Positions 52,711 through 61,205 are shown, numbered from the stretch's first letter. The stretch: 64,000 nucleotides of DNA from an uncultured Bacteroidota bacterium (GCA_902509675.1 CABWYN010000002.1:1-64000), one strand, 5' to 3'. Made by a program: numbers and translations. The notes: generated by a model from the sequence alone, not told the origin.

Positions 52711-54503
52711 TCACTCAATTTCAAAACAGCCATAAAAGCTTCTTGAGGAATCTCAACACTTCCCACCTGACGCATTCTCTTTTTCCCTTTTTTCTGGTTT
52801 TCTAAAAGCTTTCTCTTTCTAGTGATGTCTCCACCGTAACATTTCGCAGTTACATCTTTTCTCACGGCTTTTATCGTTTCCCTAGAAATTATTTTTGCAC
52901 CTATTGCCGCCTGAATAGGAACATCAAATTGTTGTCTTGGAATTAACTCTTTTAGTTTTTCACAGATCTTTTTTCCAATCCTATATGCATTGTCTGCATG
53001 AATTAAGGCAGAGAGTGCATCTACAATATTCGCGTTTAGTAAGATGTCTACACGGACAAGTTTTGATACCTGAAGCCCAATTGGCGTGTAGTCAAATGAC
53101 GCATATCCCTTTGAAACAGTTTTTAACCGATCGTAAAAATCGAAAACAATTTCAGCTAATGGCATGTCAAACACTAACTCCACCCTTGTTGTGGTTAGGT
53201 AGGTTTGACTCTTTATCACACCCCTCTTTTCAATACACAGCGACATAACATTTCCGATAAAATCAGATTTGGTAATTATTGATGCCTTAATAAAAGGCTC
53301 TTCAACCTTATCAAGAAATGATGGGTCTGGTAAATCAGAAGGGTTGTTTACCATAATAATATCTTCAGGATTCTTTTTGGAGTATGCATGATATGAAACA
53401 TTAGGAACAGTTGTTATAACGGTCATTCCAAACTCTCTTTCAAGCCGCTCTTGAACGATTTCCATGTGAAGCATTCCTAGGAAGCCACAGCGGAATCCAA
53501 ACCCTAAAGCAGCAGAGCTTTCCGGAGTAAAAACAAGAGATGCATCATTCAATTGCAATTTTTCCATTGCCCCACGAAGCTCCTCATACTCCTCTGTATC
53601 AACAGGATAGATTCCGGCAAAAACCATAGGTTTTACATCTTCAAAACCGGAAACAGCCTCGGTAGTAGGGTTTTCAAAATCGGTAACCGTATCTCCCACC
53701 TTTACCTCTTTTGCCTCTTTAATACCCGTTATTAGATAGCCTACATCGCCTGTGTAAATTTCTTGTTTTGGATTTTGTTTGAGGTTAAGCGTTCCCACCT
53801 CGTCGGCGAAGTAAGACTTGCCAGTCGCTAGAAATTTAATCTTTTGCCCCTTTTTTATAGAGCCACTTAAAACTCTAAAATAGGTTTCAATTCCCCTAAA
53901 AGGATTGTATACTGAATCAAAAATTAATGCTTGTAGAGGTTTTTCAGGCTCTCCACTTGGAGCAGGAACCCTTTCTATAATTGCTTTTAAAATTTCTTCA
54001 ATTCCAAGACCTGTTTTTGCACTAGCAGGAATTACTTCTTCAGCTCTACAACCAAGAAGATCAACAATGTCGTCTGTTACTTCTTCGGGGTTTGCACTTG
54101 GAAGATCAACCTTGTTAAGAATAGGAATAATTTCTAAATCGTTTTCTAAAGCTAAATAAAGGTTTGAAATAGTTTGCGCTTGAATACTTTGCGCAGCATC
54201 AACAACAAGCAGCGCACCTTCACAGGCAGCAATAGACCTAGAAACCTCATAAGAAAAGTCAACATGCCCAGGGGTATCAATTAGGTTCAAAACAAAATCT
54301 TCTCCACCCTGATTGTAATACATTTGTATTGCATGAGACTTAATGGTAATTCCTCGCTCTCTTTCAAGATCCATGTTGTCTAAAAGCTGGTCTTGTTTTT
54401 CTCGATCACTAATAGCCCCTGTATACTCTAACAACCTGTCAGCAAGCGTGCTTTTCCCGTGATCGATGTGGGCAATAATGCAAAAGTTTCTAATATTTTT
54501 CAT
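52707..54503 (-). CDS. lepA: Elongation factor 4 (LepA)
   Basis: [38 protein letters not shown]-terminal [23 protein letters not shown]. Confidence 0.98.
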   Translation of the reverse strand: MKNIRNFCIIAHIDHGKSTLADRLLEYTGAISDREKQDQLLDNMDLERERGITIKSHAIQMYYNQGGEDFVLNLIDTPGHVDFSYEVSRSIAACEGALLVVDAAQSIQAQTISNLYLALENDLEIIPILNKVDLPSANPEEVTDDIVDLLGCRAEEVIPASAKTGLGIEEILKAIIERVPAPSGEPEKPLQALIFDSVYNPFRGIETYFRVLSGSIKKGQKIKFLATGKSYFADEVGTLNLKQNPKQEIYTGDVGYLITGIKEAKEVKVGDTVTDFENPTTEAVSGFEDVKPMVFAGIYPVDTEEYEELRGAMEKLQLNDASLVFTPESSAALGFGFRCGFLGMLHMEIVQERLEREFGMTVITTVPNVSYHAYSKKNPEDIIMVNNPSDLPDPSFLDKVEEPFIKASIITKSDFIGNVMSLCIEKRGVIKSQTYLTTTRVELVFDMPLAEIVFDFYDRLKTVSKGYASFDYTPIGLQVSKLVRVDILLNANIVDALSALIHADNAYRIGKKICEKLKELIPRQQFDVPIQAAIGAKIISRETIKAVRKDVTAKCYGGDITRKRKLLENQKKGKKRMRQVGSVEIPQEAFMAVLKLSD

Positions 54504-54568
54504 CCGACAAATTGAGGCTACAAAAATAAGTAAAAATTATTGTTATGTGAGCATATTAAAGACTTGGT

Positions 54569-54576
54569 TATCTTTG
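54569..54576 (+). promoter_or_regulatory. Candidate -7 promoter element (TATCTTTG) for dus gene
   Basis: TAnnTTTG 20 nt upstream of ATG 54596. Confidence 0.5.
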
Positions 54577-54595
54577 CAAAAGCAATTTCACTTTA

Positions 54596-55585
54596 ATGGT
54601 AAAAATCGGAGACATAGAGTTAGGACAATTTCCTTTATTACTGGCGCCCATGGAAGACGTAAGTGACCCCCCGTTTAGGGCTCTTTGTAAAGAGAATGGA
54701 GCAGATGTGGTCTACACAGAGTTTATTTCATCTGAAGGGTTGATAAGAGACGCAGCAAAAAGTGTTATTAAACTGGATATTTACGAAAAAGAAAGGCCTG
54801 TTGGAATTCAAATTTTTGGGGCCAAACTGGATTCAATGTTGCAGGCTGTAGATATTGTTGAGAAATCTAACCCAGACATTATTGATATTAACTTTGGTTG
54901 TCCTGTCAAAAAAGTTGTTTCAAAAGGGGCAGGCGCAGGAATTCTAAAAGACATCTGTTTGATGGAAAGCCTGACCAAAGCAATTGTTGAAAGAACAAAG
55001 CTCCCTGTAACCGTAAAAACAAGGCTTGGATGGGATCACGATTCTATTAAAATTGTTGAAGTTGCAGAGAGACTTCAAGACATAGGTTGTAAAGCAATTG
55101 CCATTCACGGAAGAACAAGGGCTCAAATGTATAAGGGAGATGCGGATTGGAGTTACATTGAAAAAGTAAAAAACAATCCAAGAATGCATATTCCTGTTTT
55201 TGCAAACGGAGACATAAATACGCCAGAAAGAGCGAAGTATGTTCGAGATAGTTTAGGTTTGGACGGAGCAATGATTGGAAGAGCCTCCATAGGGAATCCG
55301 TGGTTTTTTAACGAAGTAAAACATTATTTTGAAACAGGCACACATAAGCCACCTGCATCTATCAAAGAAAGAGCAGAGGTTGCTAGAAGACACTTGGAAA
55401 TGTCTGTTTCTTGGAAAGGGGAAAGGCTAGGCGTATATGAAACAAGAAGGCATTATTCTAATTACTTTAAAGGAATTGAAAATTTTAAACCTTTTAGACA
55501 AAAATTAGTAACCACAGAAACCTCAAAAGAGGTTTATACAATTTTAGATTCTATTGCTGAGAAATTTGCGGAATACTCTTTTTAA
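54596..55585 (+). CDS. dusB: tRNA dihydrouridine synthase (DusB-type)
   Basis: LAPMEDVSDPPFRALCKENGADVVYTEFIS; INFGCPVKKVVSKGAGAG; IHGRTRAQMYKG. Confidence 0.95.
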   Translation: MVKIGDIELGQFPLLLAPMEDVSDPPFRALCKENGADVVYTEFISSEGLIRDAAKSVIKLDIYEKERPVGIQIFGAKLDSMLQAVDIVEKSNPDIIDINFGCPVKKVVSKGAGAGILKDICLMESLTKAIVERTKLPVTVKTRLGWDHDSIKIVEVAERLQDIGCKAIAIHGRTRAQMYKGDADWSYIEKVKNNPRMHIPVFANGDINTPERAKYVRDSLGLDGAMIGRASIGNPWFFNEVKHYFETGTHKPPASIKERAEVARRHLEMSVSWKGERLGVYETRRHYSNYFKGIENFKPFRQKLVTTETSKEVYTILDSIAEKFAEYSF

Positions 55586-56732
55586 CATAGAAAGAAACCA
55601 ACAGAGAAGCCATACAGCCAAGAAAACTTACTGTTCCAAAAACTACTAAATAATTAACCGCTTCAATTGAAACAGGATAGGCCAATGAGGGAGTTATCAT
55701 AAATAATGAAAAGTTGTTTTGTAAAAGCAATAAAATTGATCCTAAAAACAACCCAGTAACACACCCAAAGAGAGAAATAATCCAACCCTGATAAAGAAAT
55801 ATTTTTCCGATTTCTTTTTGAGGAAGCCCTAAAATCAAAAGTGTTTTTAGGTTTCTTCTTTTTTCTAGAACCATCATTATTAAAGCGCCAAACATATTAA
55901 AAAGAGCAACAATAACAATCATTGAAAAAATCATATATATAGCGGCTTGCTCTGTTCTAAGCATTTTATACAAACTGCTGTTTTGTTCAATTTTGTTTTT
56001 TACAGAAAAGTTTTCCCCAAAAAAAGATCGAATTTCTTTCTCGTTAGAAGAGGCATCATAGATGTCAATTGAGCTTACTAAACCATCATCGATGCCAAAA
56101 AGAGATTGTCCGAATTCGTAACTGGCAAAAACTAAGCTCGAATTAAGATCCTCGTTTAAGCTAAAAATACCTGAGGCTAATGCTTTTTTAGATTTTAGAA
56201 CATCTTTTTCAGAAAAAATCTGCCCCTTCCCAGGCTTGGGGGAATAAAAAGTTAAAGGATTTATTTGGTCATTGACAACAATTCCTAAATCATAGGCAAG
56301 ATTCCACCCAACAACAACATCTGACTCATTGAGCCAAGCTCCTTCATACAAAAGAGAGTCAATATTCTTTTTTGGAAAACGGCCGTCGACTGCCTTAAGC
56401 CTAACAATTTGGTTGTTGTTGTTTATAGAAACAAGAGCCTTATCTTCAATAGATTTAGAGTAATAAACGCCCTTGTTGTCTAAAAAGTCCTTTATTTCAT
56501 CACTGAACAGAAATGTCTTACCTTTTTTTGGAGAGATTTTTAATTCAGGGGAAACATTTGATATGAATTTAAGGCTGTAGTTTTTAAGACCAGAAAAGCC
56601 AGACAAAACAACTATCATTGCTGCCGAACTAACAATAACTCCCAGAACAGCAAGTAACGACATGTAGTTAACAGCGGTGTTTTTGCTTTTGGTTGAAAAG
56701 TACCTTATTGAGATGTATCTAGAAAAGTTCAA
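55551..56732 (-). CDS. ABC transporter permease, LolC/E/FtsX-like
   Basis: SRYISIRYFSTKSKNTAVNYMSLLAVLGVIVSSAAMIVVLSGFSGL and C-terminal TM bundle. Confidence 0.88.
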   Translation of the reverse strand: MNFSRYISIRYFSTKSKNTAVNYMSLLAVLGVIVSSAAMIVVLSGFSGLKNYSLKFISNVSPELKISPKKGKTFLFSDEIKDFLDNKGVYYSKSIEDKALVSINNNNQIVRLKAVDGRFPKKNIDSLLYEGAWLNESDVVVGWNLAYDLGIVVNDQINPLTFYSPKPGKGQIFSEKDVLKSKKALASGIFSLNEDLNSSLVFASYEFGQSLFGIDDGLVSSIDIYDASSNEKEIRSFFGENFSVKNKIEQNSSLYKMLRTEQAAIYMIFSMIVIVALFNMFGALIMMVLEKRRNLKTLLILGLPQKEIGKIFLYQGWIISLFGCVTGLFLGSILLLLQNNFSLFMITPSLAYPVSIEAVNYLVVFGTVSFLGCMASLLVSFYVKKSIPQISQQ

Positions 56733-56735
56733 AAA

Positions 56736-57098
56736 CTATTTTTTTAAAGGGTTGTCTAGTCCTTTTAACGAGTCTTCAATTTTTTCGATATAGTCTAAAG
56801 AATCATCCAGGAAGAAAATAAGCTCAGGAACTTTCCTTAATTGTTTTTTTGCCTTTTGCGCAACTTCGTGCCGAATTCTTCCTGATATTTTTGAAACCTC
56901 GCCTAAAATTTGATCACTCATCTCAGAAGGAAAAATACTCAAATAGATTTTGGCAACAGAAAAATCAACAGTAACTAAAACTTTAGTTACCGACAAAAGA
57001 ATTCCATAGTTGCCCTCTTTTTTTATTCTTCTTTGTAAAATTTCTGCTATGTCTTTTTGAAGGAGTTTTGAAACCTTTTTTTGACGTGTCGTTTCCAT
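56736..57098 (-). CDS. rbfA: Ribosome-binding factor A
   Basis: TTRQKKVSKLLQKDIAEILQR; VTVDFSVAKIYLSIFP; RKVPELIFFLDDSLDY. Confidence 0.93.
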   Translation of the reverse strand: METTRQKKVSKLLQKDIAEILQRRIKKEGNYGILLSVTKVLVTVDFSVAKIYLSIFPSEMSDQILGEVSKISGRIRHEVAQKAKKQLRKVPELIFFLDDSLDYIEKIEDSLKGLDNPLKK

Positions 57099-57151
57099 TT
57101 GTTAAAATTAGACTATTTAAACGGTTAAATTAAATAAAAATAAATTTAACC

Positions 57152-57159
57152 TAAATTTG
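57152..57159 (+). promoter_or_regulatory. Candidate -7 promoter element (TAAATTTG) for mce
   Basis: TAnnTTTG ends 4 nt before the GTG start. Confidence 0.45.
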
Positions 57160-57163
57160 TAAA

Positions 57164-57565
57164 GTGATAACAAAAATTGAACATATAGGAATTGCAGTAA
57201 ATGATCTAAAAGCATCCGAGGAACTTTTTAAAAGGCTTTTGGGAAAAAAACCATACAAGAAAGAAGAGGTTGCGTCAGAAGGCGTGACAACTTCTTTTTT
57301 TAAAATTGGTGAACAAAAAATCGAGTTGCTTAAGGCAAGCTCAGAAGATTCACCGATTCAAAAATTTATTGAAAAAAGAAGAGAAGGTGTTCACCACATT
57401 GCGCTGCACGTTGACAGCATAGCCGCAGAGGTCAAAAGAATGCAAGGCTTAGGATTTGAATTTATTTCAACTAAGCCAAAAAAGGGGGCAGATAACAAGA
57501 TGATCGTTTTCCTTCACCCAAGAACAACAAATGGCGTGCTAGTAGAGCTTTGTGAAGACGTGTAG
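57164..57565 (+). CDS. mce: Methylmalonyl-CoA epimerase (GTG start)
   Basis: KIEHIGIAVNDLKASEELFKRLLG; GVHHIALHVDSI; GVLVELCE. Confidence 0.9.
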   Translation: MITKIEHIGIAVNDLKASEELFKRLLGKKPYKKEEVASEGVTTSFFKIGEQKIELLKASSEDSPIQKFIEKRREGVHHIALHVDSIAAEVKRMQGLGFEFISTKPKKGADNKMIVFLHPRTTNGVLVELCEDV

Positions 57566-57611
57566 GATGTTTTGTGATTACCGAAACATTCATTAATATT
57601 GCAAACTATTT

Positions 57612-57685
57612 GGTCCTATAGCTCAGTTGGTTAGAGTAGATGACTCATAATCATTTGGTCCCTGGTTCGAGCCCAGGTGGGACCA
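57612..57685 (+). tRNA. tRNA-Met (anticodon CAT)
   Basis: Acceptor GGTCCTA/TGGGACC, D-arm GCTCAGTTGGTTAGAG, anticodon loop CTCATAA, T-arm CCTGGTTCGAGCCCAGG. Confidence 0.93.
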
Positions 57686-57687
57686 CC
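57644..57687 (+). repeat. Left flank of tRNA-Met island: anticodon loop to 3' end, containing the exact 14-nt repeat CAGGTGGGACCACC (57674-57687)
   Basis: CAGGTGGGACCACC recurs at 60148-60161. Confidence 0.85.
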
Positions 57688-57690
57688 CTT

Positions 57691-57716
57691 AAAACCCTTC
57701 TTCTTGAGGGGTTTTT
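57691..57716 (+). terminator. Terminator hairpin after tRNA-Met
   Basis: AAAACCC-ttcttcttga-GGGGTTTT followed by T run. Confidence 0.65.
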
Positions 57717-57742
57717 TGTTTTTTAGAACCAAAATATCCTTT

Positions 57743-57766
57743 GGGGTTCCATTTGGGGTTCCATTT
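57743..57766 (+). repeat. Tandem 12-mer (GGGGTTCCATTT)x2
   Basis: Exact tandem repeat; half-site shared with palindromes at 60056-60095. Confidence 0.9.
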
Positions 57767-57785
57767 CATTGATTTTTAATTTGAG

Positions 57786-57809
57786 AAAGTGTAAAAGCAA
57801 TTACACTTT
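57786..57809. promoter_or_regulatory. Candidate operator palindrome upstream of the methyltransferase gene
   Basis: AAAGTGTAA-AAGCAA-TTACACTTT, perfect 9-bp arms; near copy upstream of nuclease gene. Confidence 0.6.
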
Positions 57810-57928
57810 AATTTAGAATTAACAAAGTTTAATATCCTTTTTCCGATTAGTAATTAAAATTATTAGGGACACGAAATTAATTTAAATACAGAGTTGTTGT
57901 TTTTAAAAATAAATGTAGTTTCGTAACC

Positions 57929-59152
57929 ATGTATAACCATGATGAAAAACTTTATTCCATTTCAGAACTTGCTGACATTTTAGGCGTTACAAAGGAAACT
58001 TTGAGAAGGTGGGATAGGTCGGGAAAATTAAAAGCCATTAGAGATAACAAAGGTTATAGAAAGTATCCAGAAGCTAATTTAAAATCTATTCCTGAGTTTT
58101 GTTTCTGGTTTGACAAATCTGAACATAAAAAAGAAAACCCTAAAAGAGATTACAGTGTTATTGAACTTTTTGCTGGTGCCGGAGGAATGGCACTAGGTTT
58201 TGAAAAATCAGGGCTAAAATCACTTGTACTAAACGAAATTGACAAATACGCTTGTGAAACTTTAAGAAATAATCGTCCAAAATGGAATATCCTTGAGGGT
58301 GATGTAAAAAAATTTTCATTCTCAAAGTATAAAAATAAAGTTGATATTGTAAGTGGGGGGTTCCCTTGCCAAGCCTTTAGTTATGCTGGAAAAAAACTTG
58401 GTTTTGAAGACGCTAGAGGAACCTTGTTTTTTGAATTTGCAAGGGTTGTTAAAGAAACTATGCCAAAAATATGTGTAGGTGAAAACGTAAGAGGTTTATT
58501 CATGCACGATTCTGGAAAAACACTAAAAGGGATGGTTGATGTATTAGATGAAATAGGGTATAAGGTAATTAGTCCTAAAATATTAAAAGCCATTTTTTAT
58601 AAAGTTCCTCAAAAACGAGAAAGAGTAATCATTGTTGGTGTTAGAAAAGATTTAAAAATTGATTTTACCTTTCCAAAACCAGTAAATAAAGTTTATACTA
58701 TGAGGGACGTACTCTTCAAAGGAGATTTGTATGATTCCGATGTTCCTGAAAGTTTGGGAAGCAAATATCCTAATGATAAAAAGAAGGTATTGAAATTAGT
58801 TCCACAAGGTGGGTATTGGAGAGATCTTCCTTTAAAAATTCAAAAAAAGTATATGGGTAAAAGTTTTTATTTAGGAGGAGGGAAAACAGGAATGGCAAGA
58901 AGGTTAAGTCTAGACGAACCATCTTTAACTGTAACCACAAGCCCTGCTCAAAAACAAACAGAAAGATGTCACCCTATTGAAACAAGACCGTTACAAATTA
59001 GAGAATATGCAAGAGTTCAAACTTTTCCTGACAATTGGATGTTTTCTGGCTCAGTCTCACAACAATATAAACAAATCGGCAATGCGGTTCCTGTAAACTT
59101 AGCCTATTATTTAGGATGTCAGTTGGTAAAAAGTTTAAACTCTTTAGAATAA
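57929..59152 (+). CDS. Fusion of N-terminal MerR-like HTH and C5-cytosine DNA methyltransferase (Type II M)
   Basis: YSISELADILGVTKETLRRWDRSGKLKAIRDNKGYRKY; VIELFAGAGGMALGFEKSG; GGFPCQAFSYAG; ENVRGL; QKRERVIIVGVR; QIGNAVPVNLAYYLG. Confidence 0.95.
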   Translation: MYNHDEKLYSISELADILGVTKETLRRWDRSGKLKAIRDNKGYRKYPEANLKSIPEFCFWFDKSEHKKENPKRDYSVIELFAGAGGMALGFEKSGLKSLVLNEIDKYACETLRNNRPKWNILEGDVKKFSFSKYKNKVDIVSGGFPCQAFSYAGKKLGFEDARGTLFFEFARVVKETMPKICVGENVRGLFMHDSGKTLKGMVDVLDEIGYKVISPKILKAIFYKVPQKRERVIIVGVRKDLKIDFTFPKPVNKVYTMRDVLFKGDLYDSDVPESLGSKYPNDKKKVLKLVPQGGYWRDLPLKIQKKYMGKSFYLGGGKTGMARRLSLDEPSLTVTTSPAQKQTERCHPIETRPLQIREYARVQTFPDNWMFSGSVSQQYKQIGNAVPVNLAYYLGCQLVKSLNSLE

Positions 59153-59159
59153 AGGGGTG

Positions 59160-59867
59160 TTATATTTTTATTTTTTCTATTTGTTTTGCAAGGATTTGAC
59201 AAGCTTCGTCTAGTTTCGATTTTGCGTTGTGATTATTAGCAAGATTGGTTAAACTTTTGATTAAACAATTGTAAAAGTCTTCATAACCGGATATTCTATA
59301 CCACAAGTCTTCCCCAATTAAAACAGGAAATCTATTTTCAATATTTTTATAATGAGTACTTAAAGAATCATATTCTCCGTAAAGAACTCCTACGAAAATA
59401 TCTTCAATTCTAACATCTCTATCACCGTTCTGTTTTAACAGTCTATATCCTCCGTGTAGCTCATTAATTATTGGAGTAACATCACCCGAGTTTATAGTAT
59501 TTGGCCCTGCCTTTAATTGACAATATTTATACCTGCCATCAACTTTGTCTTCAAACTCAATGTCCAGACCTCCTCCAACTGAACCTTTAACATTTGAAAA
59601 TATGTCTACAACCATGTTCTGAACATTTGAACCAAAAGAAGTAGAAATACTACTACCTAAGATTCTTGGATACATTAAAGATTTGGCAAGACTAAGAGGA
59701 TCTGAATTTCCAAAACCAAAATTGGATAAATAATAAATTAAAAATGGATTTATATTATAAGAAGATAACTTAGAATGTTTTTTCAAACCATTGTTAATCA
59801 AATTTTGAAAAATTTTTTTTTCAAAAATTTCGCAAGCTTTTTTGAGTAACCTGTTTTTGTCATCCAT
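59160..59867 (-). CDS. Type II restriction endonuclease, probably EcoO109I-like
   Basis: Convergent 8 nt from the methyltransferase; INPF, LDIEFEDK...YCQLKAGPNTI (D...QxK-type active site), VGVLYGEYDSLSTHY, GEDLW resemble remembered EcoO109I segments. Confidence 0.7.
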   Translation of the reverse strand: MDDKNRLLKKACEIFEKKIFQNLINNGLKKHSKLSSYNINPFLIYYLSNFGFGNSDPLSLAKSLMYPRILGSSISTSFGSNVQNMVVDIFSNVKGSVGGGLDIEFEDKVDGRYKYCQLKAGPNTINSGDVTPIINELHGGYRLLKQNGDRDVRIEDIFVGVLYGEYDSLSTHYKNIENRFPVLIGEDLWYRISGYEDFYNCLIKSLTNLANNHNAKSKLDEACQILAKQIEKIKI

Positions 59868-59917
59868 AATTTAAATATAGCTTTTTTTGAGGTATTTGTT
59901 TCCTATATAGGTAATTC

Positions 59918-59941
59918 TAAGTGTAACTGCTTTTACATTTT
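59918..59941. promoter_or_regulatory. Candidate operator upstream of the restriction endonuclease gene
   Basis: TAAGTGTAACTGCTTTTACATTTT; 21 of 24 identical to the reverse complement of 57786-57809, same orientation relative to its gene. Confidence 0.6.
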
Positions 59942-60025
59942 AGGGTGATTTCCAGTACAAAAAAATACTGATAATTTTCTTTCAAAAGTTAAAGTCCAAA
60001 CCGGACTCTAACCAGACCTAATCAT

Positions 60026-60053
60026 AAAAAGTGATTTAGCTAACTCACTTTTT
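60026..60053. repeat. 28-nt near-perfect palindrome
   Basis: AAAAAGTGATTTAG/CTAACTCACTTTTT, one mismatched pair. Confidence 0.85.
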
Positions 60054-60055
60054 GG

Positions 60056-60095
60056 TGGAACCCCGGGGTTCCATTATGGAACCCTAAGGGTTCCA
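60056..60095. repeat. Two adjacent palindromes from TGGAACCC/GGGTTCCA half-sites
   Basis: TGGAACCCCGGGGTTCCA (60056-60073, perfect) and TGGAACCCTAAGGGTTCCA (60077-60095, perfect around one central base). Confidence 0.9.
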
Positions 60096-60112
60096 CTCAC
60101 AATTGTAACTGC

Positions 60113-60161
60113 CTGATAATCAGTAATGTTTAGGTATGGTTATAGTACAGGTGGGACCACC
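60113..60161 (+). pseudogene. Decayed 3' half of tRNA-Met (island right end)
   Basis: CTGATAATCAG...TGGTTATAGTACAGGTGGGACCACC aligns to CTCATAATCA...TGGTTCGAGCCCAGGTGGGACCACC; last 25 nt 21/25 identical, last 14 nt exact. Confidence 0.7.
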
Positions 60162-60164
60162 AAC

Positions 60165-60190
60165 AAAACCCCTCCTTGAGAGGGGTTTTT
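60165..60190 (+). terminator. Terminator hairpin at island right edge
   Basis: AAAACCCCTC-cttga-GAGGGGTTTTT, similar to the hairpin after intact tRNA-Met. Confidence 0.75.
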
Positions 60191-60261
60191 ATTTTCTTAA
60201 GGACACTGTTTTTTATAAAAAAAACAGTAATTTCAAAAAACTAATCTTAAACAACTATTAA

Positions 60262-61182
60262 ATGAAAAACTATATAATTTACTTAATGATATTATGCTTT
60301 TCTTTTTCTTTTGCACAAAAGAAAGTTAACGGAAAGCTATACATTGAACATCCAGCAATGGAAACTGTCGAACAGTTTAATAAAGCTTTTGTTGCAGGTG
60401 ATCTCGAAACAATTAAAAGCCTTGTCGATGACAATTTTTATTGGAGAAACTCAACAATGAGAACTGAACCCGGGACTCTACAACAGCTCCTAAATAGGTC
60501 TAATTACCTTAGTAAAAATATTGTAAACTTTGAAATTAAACATTATGGAGGCGCATATCCAGACGCTTTAGAGTATACAAAAGACAACATATTAGAAGTA
60601 ATGACGTGGACCTGGATGTCAGGATATGACAAGAACACAGGAGTAGAGCTTGACATGCCTAGGTATGCTAGTTTTAGAATGAATAAGGAAGGAAAAATCC
60701 GCTCTGTTAATATTATGGATGATCAAGTACTTTGGAACAAAGCATATGACGCATGGGACACCAGAGCTAACGGAGTTATTTACAAAGACCATCCGCTAGT
60801 TACGAAAGTGAGGCTAATGATGCAAGATTATCAAACTCAAGATGTTGAAAAAATAAAGAGCAATTATACTGAGTCCACTAGGTTTTATGATGTTATGAAT
60901 TCTCCGATTAACGAGTTTAAAACATTAGAAGAAGAGTTTGCTCAATTTAATCAGTACATGGAAGTATTAGAACTAGTCGATATAAGAGAAAGTGGCTACC
61001 CTGATGTTCTGGATTACGAAGGAAACGGCATGGTGGTTATTTCTTGGTGGGAAATGGAGTTTAGAAATAGAAAGTCAGGCAACACCAGTACGATTAAACA
61101 GCACATACAGCATGCTTTTAATGAAAAGGGAGAAATTATAAGAGAAGATTATTATTTTAATCCTGCTCAGCTTCCTCAATAA
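60262..61182 (+). CDS. Secreted protein with two NTF2/SnoaL-like domains
   Basis: Signal peptide MKNYIIYLMILCFSFSFA; two similar segments AMETVEQFNKAFVAGDLETIKSLVDDNFYW and LVTKVRLMMQDYQTQDVEKIKSNYTESTRFY. Confidence 0.65.
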   Translation: MKNYIIYLMILCFSFSFAQKKVNGKLYIEHPAMETVEQFNKAFVAGDLETIKSLVDDNFYWRNSTMRTEPGTLQQLLNRSNYLSKNIVNFEIKHYGGAYPDALEYTKDNILEVMTWTWMSGYDKNTGVELDMPRYASFRMNKEGKIRSVNIMDDQVLWNKAYDAWDTRANGVIYKDHPLVTKVRLMMQDYQTQDVEKIKSNYTESTRFYDVMNSPINEFKTLEEEFAQFNQYMEVLELVDIRESGYPDVLDYEGNGMVVISWWEMEFRNRKSGNTSTIKQHIQHAFNEKGEIIREDYYFNPAQLPQ

Positions 61183-61205
61183 AAAGAGTTATTAAAAACA
61201 ACAAG

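Larger units (their letters stand above)
57688..60161. mobile_element. Small restriction-modification genomic island at tRNA-Met, no integrase gene
   Basis: Direct repeat of tRNA 3' end at both sides, two R-M genes, clustered palindromes in non-coding ends. Confidence 0.75.

Noticed and set aside
57786-59941. Transposon terminal inverted repeats for the R-M island
   Set aside because: The copies lie inside the tRNA direct repeats, each upstream of a gene in the same gene-relative orientation, and there is no transposase; a shared operator fits better
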